Shown: one piece after another, positions 25,905 to 32,995 of the stretch | How positions within the stretch are numbered: the first letter of the stretch is position 1 | Layout of the letters: each line of letters begins with the position of its first letter | Source of the DNA: a bacterium | GTDB lineage: Bacteria > Planctomycetota > SZUA-567 | Length of the DNA: 48,602 bases | Assembly (NCBI GenBank): GCA_003245715.1 | Contig: QKCJ01000053.1 | Location: 1 to 48,602 of the forward strand | Direction of reading: 5' to 3' | Position numbers and translations under genes: made by a program | Notes under the pieces: model-generated | What the model saw: the letters and a program-made list of their open reading frames with translations, nothing else | The model's database searches: none | Told to the model about the DNA's origin: nothing

Positions 25905-25932
25905 ATCATATATGATATTGTCCAAATTGTCC
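25905..25932. promoter_or_regulatory. Palindrome and direct repeat in the GH127/AraC divergent region
   Basis: A perfect 12-bp palindrome ATCATATATGAT (25905-25916) abuts a direct repeat ATTGTCC (25917-25923 and 25926-25932). Both lie close to the GH127 start and are candidate binding sites for the divergent AraC protein. Nothing else in the 25830-26121 gap is recognised except the regulator's promoter. Confidence 0.35.
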
Positions 25933-26035
25933 TGGTGGGGGTAAATAACATTTCTAACCGGATCAGACTAAAATTAGCCGCGCCATGAGATTACAACTGC
26001 TCCCCTGCATAGCGGTGTGCTGTATTGATATTTCA

Positions 26036-26063
26036 TTGCATTAAGTTGTTTTTGGTATAAAAT
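26036..26063 (+). promoter_or_regulatory. Sigma70-like promoter of the AraC gene at 26122
   Basis: TTGCAT (26036-26041), 16-bp spacer and TAAAAT (26058-26063), about 60 bp before the start codon. Confidence 0.35.
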
Positions 26064-26121
26064 AGTTTTTGCCGGAATTATTTTTATTCATCCATGGTAA
26101 GTTAAATGTGGAGATATAATA

Positions 26122-26934
26122 TTGCATTCAGTGACAAGCAGTCCGTTTGAAGAATATGATTTTCTTTCGGGACACACCATTTTTGAAGAGTTTCAGGGAA
26201 ACTGGAATGGCCGCAGGACAGAAAGCTGGAACCTGATCTTTACCTGTGGCGGTGAAGGGGTTATCACTTATCTCGATCAGACCTTTCATTGTTCTGAAGG
26301 TTCTCTGGCCCTGATTGCTCCAGGCCAGGCCAGAAGTTTCAGCACGAAAAATAATTGGGATCTCTATTGGTTTCATTTTTTTATACGCCCACACATTATG
26401 AATAAGCTTCACTGGAATAAGTGCTGTGAGGGTTTTTATGATTTTCAGGTTAATGAGCAGTCTCTGAGCCGCGTCCAGACTGTTCTTGAAGAAGCGTATG
26501 ATCTGGATATGAAAAGAAGTAAAGGCTGGCATGATCTGGCATATAACCTGATTGAGAATGTCCTGCTGCGCGGTAACAGCTGCTCTCTGGATAATTCCTC
26601 TGATATAAACCAGAAAATCAGCCGGGCGCAGGAGCTGCTGGTCGCTGATTTGTACAGCCATGAAATTGACGACCTTCCCCTTGAGCTTGAAATGTCACGC
26701 TCGTCTTTTTATGATAACTTCAAGAGAATAGTCGGTATCCCGCCGCAGAAATACCGCGAGACCCACCAGCTGCGAACCTCCTGCAACCTCCTTGAAACTA
26801 CCGGCCTGTCGATCGCTGCGATAACCCATAAAGTTGGATTTGCCAACGCATTTTATTTCTCAAACCGGTTTAAAAAAATTATCGGTATAAGCCCAACGTC
26901 ATACCGCAACGGGTTTTTGCATAATAAAGCCTAG
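26122..26934 (+). CDS. AraC-family transcriptional regulator
   Basis: 270 residues: an N-terminal cupin-like domain (about 20-150, with VITYLDQTFHCSEGSLALIAPGQ) and a C-terminal double HTH (about 170-265, ending GFANAFYFSNRFKKIIGISPTSYR). The start is TTG at 26122 with GGAG eight bases upstream; a GTG at 26131 is the alternative. It is divergent from the GH127 gene and probably activates it in response to an arabinose-containing oligosaccharide. It could also act on the operon starting at 28132, but that has its own IclR regulator nearer. Confidence 0.88.
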   Translation: MHSVTSSPFEEYDFLSGHTIFEEFQGNWNGRRTESWNLIFTCGGEGVITYLDQTFHCSEGSLALIAPGQARSFSTKNNWDLYWFHFFIRPHIMNKLHWNKCCEGFYDFQVNEQSLSRVQTVLEEAYDLDMKRSKGWHDLAYNLIENVLLRGNSCSLDNSSDINQKISRAQELLVADLYSHEIDDLPLELEMSRSSFYDNFKRIVGIPPQKYRETHQLRTSCNLLETTGLSIAAITHKVGFANAFYFSNRFKKIIGISPTSYRNGFLHNKA

Positions 26935-27097
26935 TCATATCCTTTTTGCCTGTAACATCATGAGCGCTAATCTGTTATGTTTTTATCTAGCCATTTCTCG
27001 ATTGCTGGACGGAAGATTTGGTTACTTCTCTCAGTGACTAGCTTTAGTATTGATAAACTTGACTTTAGTAATTTTTAATTTGTGGTGATTTTAAGGA

Positions 27098-27125
27098 TTG
27101 ACTAAGGGCTAAAACGGGATATAGT
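27098..27125 (+). promoter_or_regulatory. Sigma70-like promoter of the IclR gene at 27172
   Basis: TTGACT (27098-27103), 16-bp spacer and TATAGT (27120-27125). A near-palindrome CTAAATAATTGTTTAG at 27135-27150 lies at the expected transcription start and is a candidate autoregulatory operator. Confidence 0.5.
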
Positions 27126-27171
27126 TTATTTGTGCTAAATAATTGTTTAGGATTGATAAAGTAGAGGTTTT

Positions 27172-27930
27172 ATGGCGGAAGCTAATTACATTCAGTCGGT
27201 TTTGAAGGCTGCGCAGATGCTTAAGATTGTCGGCGAGTCGGAGTACGGGGTAAAGCTTTCGGAGATTGCCAAGGCGATGGACCAGAAGTTACCGGCAATT
27301 CACCATTTATCCAAGACGCTGATAAGCTGCGGTTTTTTGCAGAAGAGTTCGGATAATGTTCTGACTTTGGGTGAGGAGCTTGTCCGTCTAGCCAGCAAGT
27401 CCAGCAGTGATATTTTTGTTGATGCCGCCTCACCGGAGTTGACCCGTCTGTATAATCTTTATCCGGAGGGGGTGGTTATCCTTGCCCGGGTCAATCCTCC
27501 CAGGGTTGAGACGATTTTGCGTATCAGCTACGAGCGTCCCAGTGTTATCCAGAAAGAGACGGGGCAGATTCATAATATTTATGTAAACGCGGTGGCGCTG
27601 GCGGCGCTGGCTCTGGTTGAGGATTCCGCTAAAGAGCTGATGATGGACAAGCAGCCCTTTTCCGAGTATGGGATGCTGCTCTGGAAATCAAGCGGGGCGA
27701 TGAATGATTATCTTGCCGGGGTGCGCCGGGATAGAATTGCGATTTCACCATTTGACCGGGAGACATCTTTCCGGGTGGCGGTGCCGATTACCGGAAAGAA
27801 CGGAAAATTCAAAGGGGCGCTCGGGATAAATCTGGCTGCGTCAAAAATGAAGAGTGGCATGGATCTGGAAATAATCTGCGAGCTTAAAAAATCGGCAGAG
27901 AAGATAAACAGTAAGATTGCCAGTTTTTAA
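27172..27930 (+). CDS. IclR-family transcriptional regulator
   Basis: 252 residues. An N-terminal winged HTH (about 5-68; VKLSEIAKAMDQKLPAIHHLSKTLISCGFL) is followed by an IclR effector domain (about 80-250; VRRDRIAISPFDRETSFRVAVPI, KGALGINLA). IclR proteins usually repress sugar-acid or aromatic operons until the ligand binds. It lies about 200 bp upstream of, and points towards, the uronate-type operon 28132-32717, making it the likely regulator of those genes; KdgR, the pectin regulator of enterobacteria, belongs to the same family. It has its own promoter. Confidence 0.9.
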   Translation: MAEANYIQSVLKAAQMLKIVGESEYGVKLSEIAKAMDQKLPAIHHLSKTLISCGFLQKSSDNVLTLGEELVRLASKSSSDIFVDAASPELTRLYNLYPEGVVILARVNPPRVETILRISYERPSVIQKETGQIHNIYVNAVALAALALVEDSAKELMMDKQPFSEYGMLLWKSSGAMNDYLAGVRRDRIAISPFDRETSFRVAVPITGKNGKFKGALGINLAASKMKSGMDLEIICELKKSAEKINSKIASF

Positions 27931-28086
27931 ATAATACAGCATAATTTTAATAAGGGAAAATTTTCTGCTGCGCCGGGAGGCGTAATTGCAGCAGTATCAC
28001 TGCAGCCTGATTTTCAGAGTAATCAAAAATATAAATACTGTATCAATGCGCTGGACGCTTGATGCAAGGGGATTACACATTAATTT

Positions 28087-28102
28087 TATCGAGTTATCGA
28101 GT
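28087..28102 (+). repeat. Tandem 8-bp repeat upstream of the uronate operon
   Basis: TATCGAGT occurs twice head-to-tail (28087-28094, 28095-28102), 30 bp before the first gene of the operon. It might be a regulator contact. The rest of the 27931-28131 gap shows no clear promoter. Confidence 0.3.
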
Positions 28103-28131
28103 AATTTTTTATCAGAAGAATGGAGTTTAAT

Positions 28132-28800
28132 ATGGCAGAAGAACTTTATGAAATACCGGTGGCAGAGTTGCGCGAGCGTTATATGAAATTATTCACTGCG
28201 GCGGTAAATGATGTCCTGCGTTTCAAGTATAAGAAAAATTGCTGCTTCCCGAGTGACTATCTGCCACTACGGGAAAACATGAAGATGGCGGGGATTGCTT
28301 TTACGATTAAAGGCGCACCTGACATTACAACTGATGGCGAGTTTGAGCAGCGCGCGCAGATGCTTGAGGATCTGCATCAGGATTCGGTTGTTGTCTGGGA
28401 CTGTACCGGCGATACAGTAACTGCGCAGTGGGGTGAGGTTATGACAATGGCGGCAGTTCGCGCCGGGTGCCGTGGGGCGATGATTAACGGTATCCGCGAT
28501 ACTGATGCGATTCTGGAGCAGGGCTTTCCGATCTTCAATAAGTACCGCACCAATGTCGGAATGCTGGGACGTTTTCGGATGTATCATTATCAGAAGCCGG
28601 TTCGAATCGGTGAGATTGAGGTTTATCCTGGTGATTTTATTTTCGGCGACATTGACGGTGTTATCTGCGTGCCACAGAAAATTGCCTATGACGTACTTGT
28701 TGAAGCGGAAAAGATTCTTGATAAGGAAGTGCAGATCAAGGGTTGGGTTGAAGAAGGGTTAAAGCCTACTGAAGTTGTTGCCAAGGGCGGTTATTTCTAA
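28132..28800 (+). CDS. RraA-family aldolase/decarboxylase-like protein
   Basis: 222 residues of the RraA/HMG-aldolase fold. Signature blocks are WGEVMTMAAVRAGCRGAMINGIRDTDAIL and YPGDFIFGDIDGVICVP; Arg122-Asp123 match the catalytic/metal residues Arg123-Asp124 of 4-hydroxy-4-methyl-2-oxoglutarate aldolase. Such enzymes cleave or decarboxylate 2-oxo-4-hydroxy acids; RraA itself lacks this activity and inhibits RNase E. ATG 28132 is preferred over ATG 28120 because GGAG sits six bases upstream. As first gene of a sugar-acid operon it is probably an aldolase splitting a 2-keto-3-deoxy acid or derivative, rather than an RNase regulator; that role is inference. Confidence 0.82.
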   Translation: MAEELYEIPVAELRERYMKLFTAAVNDVLRFKYKKNCCFPSDYLPLRENMKMAGIAFTIKGAPDITTDGEFEQRAQMLEDLHQDSVVVWDCTGDTVTAQWGEVMTMAAVRAGCRGAMINGIRDTDAILEQGFPIFNKYRTNVGMLGRFRMYHYQKPVRIGEIEVYPGDFIFGDIDGVICVPQKIAYDVLVEAEKILDKEVQIKGWVEEGLKPTEVVAKGGYF

Positions 28801-28816
28801 CAGATAGGGAAAAACA

Positions 28817-29845
28817 ATGAAAGCTGCATGTTACATTGAAAAAGAAAGAATTGAGATAAAGGACAGAGAACCGGTTGCACCCGCGGCCGATGAAGTGCGC
28901 GTTAAGGTTTCCTATTGCGGAATCTGCGGCACTGATATGCACATTTATCACGGGGCAATGGATAAGCGTTTGACTCCTCCGCAGTCGATCGGTCATGAAG
29001 CGTCAGGTGTTGTTGATACTGTCGGCTCTGATGTCACGCACCTCAAGCCCGGTCAGAAGGTCGTGGTTATGCCGCTTGACTGGTGCGGTGAATGCCCTTC
29101 CTGCAGGGACGGGCTGACTCATATCTGCCACAAACTGAAGTTTCTCGGGATTGATACTGAAGGGGCATTTCAGAATTACTGGACGCTGCCGGCGAGGGCG
29201 GTATTACCTGTACCTGATGATATGGACCTCAAGACAGCCGCGCTTATTGAACCTCTTGCGGTTGCTTTGCATGACCTGCGCCGTGGAGCGGTTAAAAGGG
29301 GTGACTTTGTTGCTGTAATCGGCGGCGGGCCAATTGGCGCGCTGATTGCACTGGCAGCCAAAGAGCGTGGGGCGCGGGTAGTGGTCTCGGAGTTGAATGA
29401 ACACCGGCTGGCGATGTTTGCGGAGTTTGGAATTGAGACGCTTAATCCGTCCAGAGATGATGTTGTTGCGGCGGTAAAGAGTATGACCGGCGGGCGTGGT
29501 GCGGATGTTGTTTTTGAGGTCAGTGCGCATCCGGCGGGGCTTGAGACAGCGGTCAAGCTTCCCTGTAACCGGGGCAAGATTGTGGTTGTCGGAATCTTCA
29601 GCCAGCCACCGCAGATAAGTCTCTTTGATTTTTTCTGGCGCGAGCTTGAGCTTTATGGCGCGCGTGTTTATGAGAAAGAAGATTATCTTGAAGCGATAGA
29701 TCTTGCTTGCAAAAAAGTACTCCCGCTTGATAAGCTGATATCAGCAGTCTATCCGCTTGATAAGCTCGTTGATGGAATTCAGAAATTGCAGGAAGGCGGA
29801 AAGGTCATGAAGGTGTTGATTGATTGTCAGGAGGAGAATAATTGA
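28817..29845 (+). CDS. Zinc-dependent medium-chain dehydrogenase (sugar/polyol type)
   Basis: 342 residues. Catalytic zinc ligands are Cys37 (CGICGTD) and His60-Glu61 (GHE). The structural zinc loop CGECPSCRDGLTHIC has the C-x2-C-x2-C-x7-C pattern. The Rossmann motif is GGGPIGA. Members such as sorbitol, threonine, L-gulonate or galactonate dehydrogenases oxidise a secondary alcohol with NAD(P)+. It lies 16 bp after the RraA-family gene, and its stop overlaps the next start in TTGA, indicating translational coupling. It probably oxidises a sugar acid; the substrate is not readable. Confidence 0.9.
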   Translation: MKAACYIEKERIEIKDREPVAPAADEVRVKVSYCGICGTDMHIYHGAMDKRLTPPQSIGHEASGVVDTVGSDVTHLKPGQKVVVMPLDWCGECPSCRDGLTHICHKLKFLGIDTEGAFQNYWTLPARAVLPVPDDMDLKTAALIEPLAVALHDLRRGAVKRGDFVAVIGGGPIGALIALAAKERGARVVVSELNEHRLAMFAEFGIETLNPSRDDVVAAVKSMTGGRGADVVFEVSAHPAGLETAVKLPCNRGKIVVVGIFSQPPQISLFDFFWRELELYGARVYEKEDYLEAIDLACKKVLPLDKLISAVYPLDKLVDGIQKLQEGGKVMKVLIDCQEENN

Positions 29846-30618
29846 AGATGTCTGTATTAAATGATTTCAGCCTTGAGGGCAAGACGGCATTGGTGACCGG
29901 CTGCAAGCGCGGTATCGGCAAGGGTATGGCGCTGGCACTGGCTGAGGCGGGCGCAGATATCATCGGTGTCAGCGCATCACTTGAAGAGAACGGCAGTGCG
30001 GTTGAGAAGGAGGTCACGGCTTTGGGGCGCAGTTTTAAAGGCTACAGTTGTGATTTTTCTGACCGCAAGTCGCTCTATAGTTTTATTGAAAAAGTTAAAG
30101 CGGATTTTCCGGTAATTGATATTCTTGTAAATAATGCCGGAACGATTCTGCGTGAACCGGCGGTTAATCATCCCGATGAGTACTGGGACAAGGTTATTGA
30201 GGTTAATCTCAGCGCGCAGTTTGTCCTTAGCCGTGAAATCGGCAGGGAAATGGTCGCCAGAAAATCCGGTAAGATTATTTTCACCGCCTCGCTTCTGACC
30301 TTTCAGGGCGGTATCACTGTTCCGGGGTACGCTGCAAGTAAAGGTGGTATCGGCCAGCTCACCATGGCGCTGTCAAATGAATGGGCCGCAAGCGGTGTGA
30401 ATGTGAACGCGATTGCTCCGGGGTATATCGCAACCGACAACACGCAGGCTCTGCGTGATAATAAGGAACGTAGTGAGCAGATACTTCAGCGCATACCCGC
30501 AGGCCGCTGGGGGACGCCGGATGATTTCAAGGGGCCGGTTGTCTTTCTGGCGTCACAAGCGGCAAACTATGTCAATGGCACTATTTTAACTGTCGATGGT
30601 GGATGGATGGGAAGATAA
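29842..30618 (+). CDS. kduD: 2-dehydro-3-deoxy-D-gluconate 5-dehydrogenase (KduD-like SDR)
   Basis: 258-residue short-chain dehydrogenase with TGCKRGIG nucleotide motif, NNAG, and the Ser150/Tyr163/Lys167 catalytic triad. From memory of E. coli KduD the match extends throughout: FSLEGK at the start, FQGGI.VP.Y.ASK, VNAIAPGY.AT.NTQ.LR, RIPAGRWG.P.D..GP and a VDGGW ending. KduD interconverts 3-deoxy-D-glycero-2,5-hexodiulosonate and KDG in the breakdown of unsaturated uronates from pectin, alginate or glycosaminoglycans. The start is TTG at 29842 with AGGAGG seven bases upstream; ATG 29848 is the alternative. It directly precedes a GH105 gene, which supplies the unsaturated uronate. KduI is not in the window. 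Confidence 0.88.
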   Translation: MKMSVLNDFSLEGKTALVTGCKRGIGKGMALALAEAGADIIGVSASLEENGSAVEKEVTALGRSFKGYSCDFSDRKSLYSFIEKVKADFPVIDILVNNAGTILREPAVNHPDEYWDKVIEVNLSAQFVLSREIGREMVARKSGKIIFTASLLTFQGGITVPGYAASKGGIGQLTMALSNEWAASGVNVNAIAPGYIATDNTQALRDNKERSEQILQRIPAGRWGTPDDFKGPVVFLASQAANYVNGTILTVDGGWMGR

Positions 30619-30627
30619 GGTACTAAC

Positions 30628-31731
30628 ATGAATAACTATGGTGATTACGCAAAAATTGCGGTCAATTGCTGGAATAAGTTCTGCGAAGAAGCCAATATCG
30701 CACACTACGCTGGCATACTTAGTATGCACGGTCTGGCGCGGTTGGCAAAAATGCAGAATTCGTCGGAGCTGACTGAAGAGCTTAAGGCCGCATTAAAGCC
30801 TTTCTGGACTGGTGGTGTTCCGCGCGCTATCGGGGTATATGGTGAGAACGTTTACCGTTGGGGTGGTAATGCGACGGCTTATCTGGTTCACCGCGGGATG
30901 CTTGATGAAGCGAAGGATGTTGTGATTGAGTGCTGCGAAAAACTGCTGACAAAACAGGCGCGTGATTCAAGAGGTATTTATCATATGCCTTCAGGTAACC
31001 GCAGTGACAAGTCTGAGGGTTTTCTCTGGATTGATACGGTCTTTGGGGTTTGTCCGTTTCTGCTCTGGACTGGCCTTGCCGCAGATAGGGATGACTTTAT
31101 TGACGAAGCCTGTTTTCAGATGATTAAGCATCACGAAATTCTCTTTGACCGGGAAAATAAAATATATCATCAGGCGATAAACTATAATAAGCCCGGTGAA
31201 CTGACGCCGGTACACTGGAGCCGCGGTTGTGGCTGGGGCGCGTTTGCGCTGGCTGAAATGGTTTTCGACCTTCCTAAAGAGCATAAAGATTACCAGACGA
31301 TTCTTGGCATGTATCAGGAGTTAATAGAAGGCTGCTGCAACTTTATGGATGAGAAGGGCATGCTGCATCAGGTAATGGAAGATGAGGACTCATACCCGGA
31401 AACTTCCGGCACGGCGCTGGTGCTTTATGCCATTTCCCGTGGCGTGAAAAATGGTTCGCTTAGCAAGGAAAAATATCTGCCTTATCTGGTTCAGGGCTTG
31501 AAGGGGCTTGGCCGGTATATCACCGTGGACGGCTCTGTTTATAATTGCTGCAAAGGCTGCCTTGCGCCGAATGACGGAACGGCTGATGACTATAACGCGG
31601 TTGAATGGATTCTCAATGATGACCATGCGTTTGGGCCGATTATTCTTCTCTATGGTCAGGCGCAGCAACTCTGTAAAATTAAAATGATCCCGGAACTTGA
31701 TGAAATACTTTTCGCCGATAATGAGGAATAA
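30628..31731 (+). CDS. GH105-type unsaturated glucuronyl/rhamnogalacturonyl hydrolase
   Basis: 367 residues, (alpha/alpha)6 barrel of the GH88/GH105 group. FLWIDTVFGVCPFLLW carries Asp136, matching the catalytic Asp143 of YteR, and HWSRGCGWGAFALAEM is the family's 'W.RG.GW' block. It releases 4-deoxy-5-keto uronate from the non-reducing end of lyase-generated oligosaccharides by hydration of the double bond. There is no signal peptide, so it acts in the cytoplasm. It starts 9 bp after kduD and ends 2 bp before the next gene. The saccharide (rhamnogalacturonan, ulvan or other) is not determined by sequence alone. Confidence 0.88.
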   Translation: MNNYGDYAKIAVNCWNKFCEEANIAHYAGILSMHGLARLAKMQNSSELTEELKAALKPFWTGGVPRAIGVYGENVYRWGGNATAYLVHRGMLDEAKDVVIECCEKLLTKQARDSRGIYHMPSGNRSDKSEGFLWIDTVFGVCPFLLWTGLAADRDDFIDEACFQMIKHHEILFDRENKIYHQAINYNKPGELTPVHWSRGCGWGAFALAEMVFDLPKEHKDYQTILGMYQELIEGCCNFMDEKGMLHQVMEDEDSYPETSGTALVLYAISRGVKNGSLSKEKYLPYLVQGLKGLGRYITVDGSVYNCCKGCLAPNDGTADDYNAVEWILNDDHAFGPIILLYGQAQQLCKIKMIPELDEILFADNEE

Positions 31732-31733
31732 CC

Positions 31734-32717
31734 ATGAAACCAAAATTACTGTTCATGTGTAAAATTGATGATGAGCAAGCCAGAGCGCGAATTGAGGAGT
31801 ATGCTGATATTGTCGAAATAGAATCACAGGATAGCAAGGATGTCATCGGTAATATTGAGGGAATGGACGGTGTGGTTGTTCCTTACACCGGTAATATGCT
31901 TGTCACTAAGGAGGTGATTGATAAGGGCAAAGACCTCCGGCTGGTCGGCTCGACCTATGGCGGGACGCGCCAGAATATTGAGGATATCTATTGCCTTGAA
32001 AAAGGGCTGACCGTCATCCATACCGGAGCCTCGCGCCCGCGCCCCATGGCGGAATATACCCTCGCGCTTGTCATGAGTTCGCTGCTTCAGATTCATAACT
32101 ATAACCTGTACATGCGCACCACCGAACCCTGGCCAAGGTTCAAGTATGACCGCACGAGGATTCTTGACAAGCGAAAAATCGGTATTGTCGGCTATGGGCG
32201 CATCGGTGCGGAAATTGCCCGGATTTTCAGGTTCTTTACCGATGACATAAATGTGCGCTCAAATCACCTGACCCCTGAGCAGGCGGAAAATGATGGTGTT
32301 GCCAGGATGGAGCTTGACGAGATTTTCTCTGCATGTGATATCATTATTCTTGCCGGTGGTTATAATAAGTCAACGCATCACATGATCGGTGAAAAACAGT
32401 TTGCATTAATGAAAGATCAGGCTGTTTTCGTCAATATCGCCAGAGGAAAAATGGTGGATCAGGCGGCGATGATTCGCGCTCTTGAGGGTAAAAATATTTA
32501 CCTCGCGCTTGATGTCTTTGAAAATGAACCGCTTGAAGATGACAGCCCGCTGCGTAACAGTGACCGGGTTCTACTCACGCCGCACCGCGCGAATAATTCG
32601 ATCGAGTTTGAACAGCGCTGGCAGTGCCTCGCTGATGAAATAGTGAAATTCTATTCAGGCCAGACACCCGAATCCGCACTGACCATTGAACGGGCAAAAA
32701 TGATGAGCGAATCCTAA
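31734..32717 (+). CDS. D-isomer-specific 2-hydroxyacid dehydrogenase
   Basis: 327 residues. The NAD-binding motif is GYGRIG, and catalytic residues fit the family: Arg237 (NIARGK), Glu265 (FENEPL) and His284 (TPHRAN). These enzymes interconvert 2-hydroxyacids and 2-ketoacids, for example glyoxylate, hydroxypyruvate or tartronate semialdehyde/glycerate reduction. It begins two bases after the GH105 stop with AGGA as Shine-Dalgarno and closes the operon. It may reduce the 2-ketoacid fragment released by the RraA-family enzyme, which is inference. A hairpin terminator follows. Confidence 0.9.
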   Translation: MKPKLLFMCKIDDEQARARIEEYADIVEIESQDSKDVIGNIEGMDGVVVPYTGNMLVTKEVIDKGKDLRLVGSTYGGTRQNIEDIYCLEKGLTVIHTGASRPRPMAEYTLALVMSSLLQIHNYNLYMRTTEPWPRFKYDRTRILDKRKIGIVGYGRIGAEIARIFRFFTDDINVRSNHLTPEQAENDGVARMELDEIFSACDIIILAGGYNKSTHHMIGEKQFALMKDQAVFVNIARGKMVDQAAMIRALEGKNIYLALDVFENEPLEDDSPLRNSDRVLLTPHRANNSIEFEQRWQCLADEIVKFYSGQTPESALTIERAKMMSES

Positions 32718-32788
32718 GCGGTTGATTTAATCGCATCAGACCGGCTGGACTGCAAATTTGCAGTACGATTACCCGAGTCAGGCTACTA

Positions 32789-32828
32789 AACGCCTTCATA
32801 CACATTGATGTATGGAGGCGTTATTTAT
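32789..32828 (+). terminator. Terminator of the uronate operon
   Basis: A 14-bp stem (32789-32802 with 32809-32822, one wobble pair) with loop CATTGA is followed by an AT-rich ATTTATTTA run. It lies 72 bp after the hydroxyacid dehydrogenase stop. Confidence 0.75.
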
Positions 32829-32840
32829 TTAGCATCCTGG

Positions 32841-32870
32841 AAAGGACTAATACCATGGTATTAGTCCTTT
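32841..32870. promoter_or_regulatory. Perfect 30-bp palindrome between the uronate operon and the GH36 gene
   Basis: The left half AAAGGACTAATACCA is the exact reverse complement of the right half TGGTATTAGTCCTTT, with no spacer. It could be a loopless second terminator (TTTTG follows) or an operator. The half-site GGTATTA recurs at 32939-32945 and 32952-32958, just before the GH36 gene, which favours a regulatory role. No regulator gene is adjacent. Confidence 0.6.
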
Positions 32871-32995
32871 TGTTGCATTTTCTAGAAAAAATACTAAAAA
32901 TTAATGGCATTTTGCTGGGTTGGTGATATTATACCCTAGGTATTACCATGTGGTATTATTGATTATTGCCGGGTATAAAAGCAGGAAATAATAGA

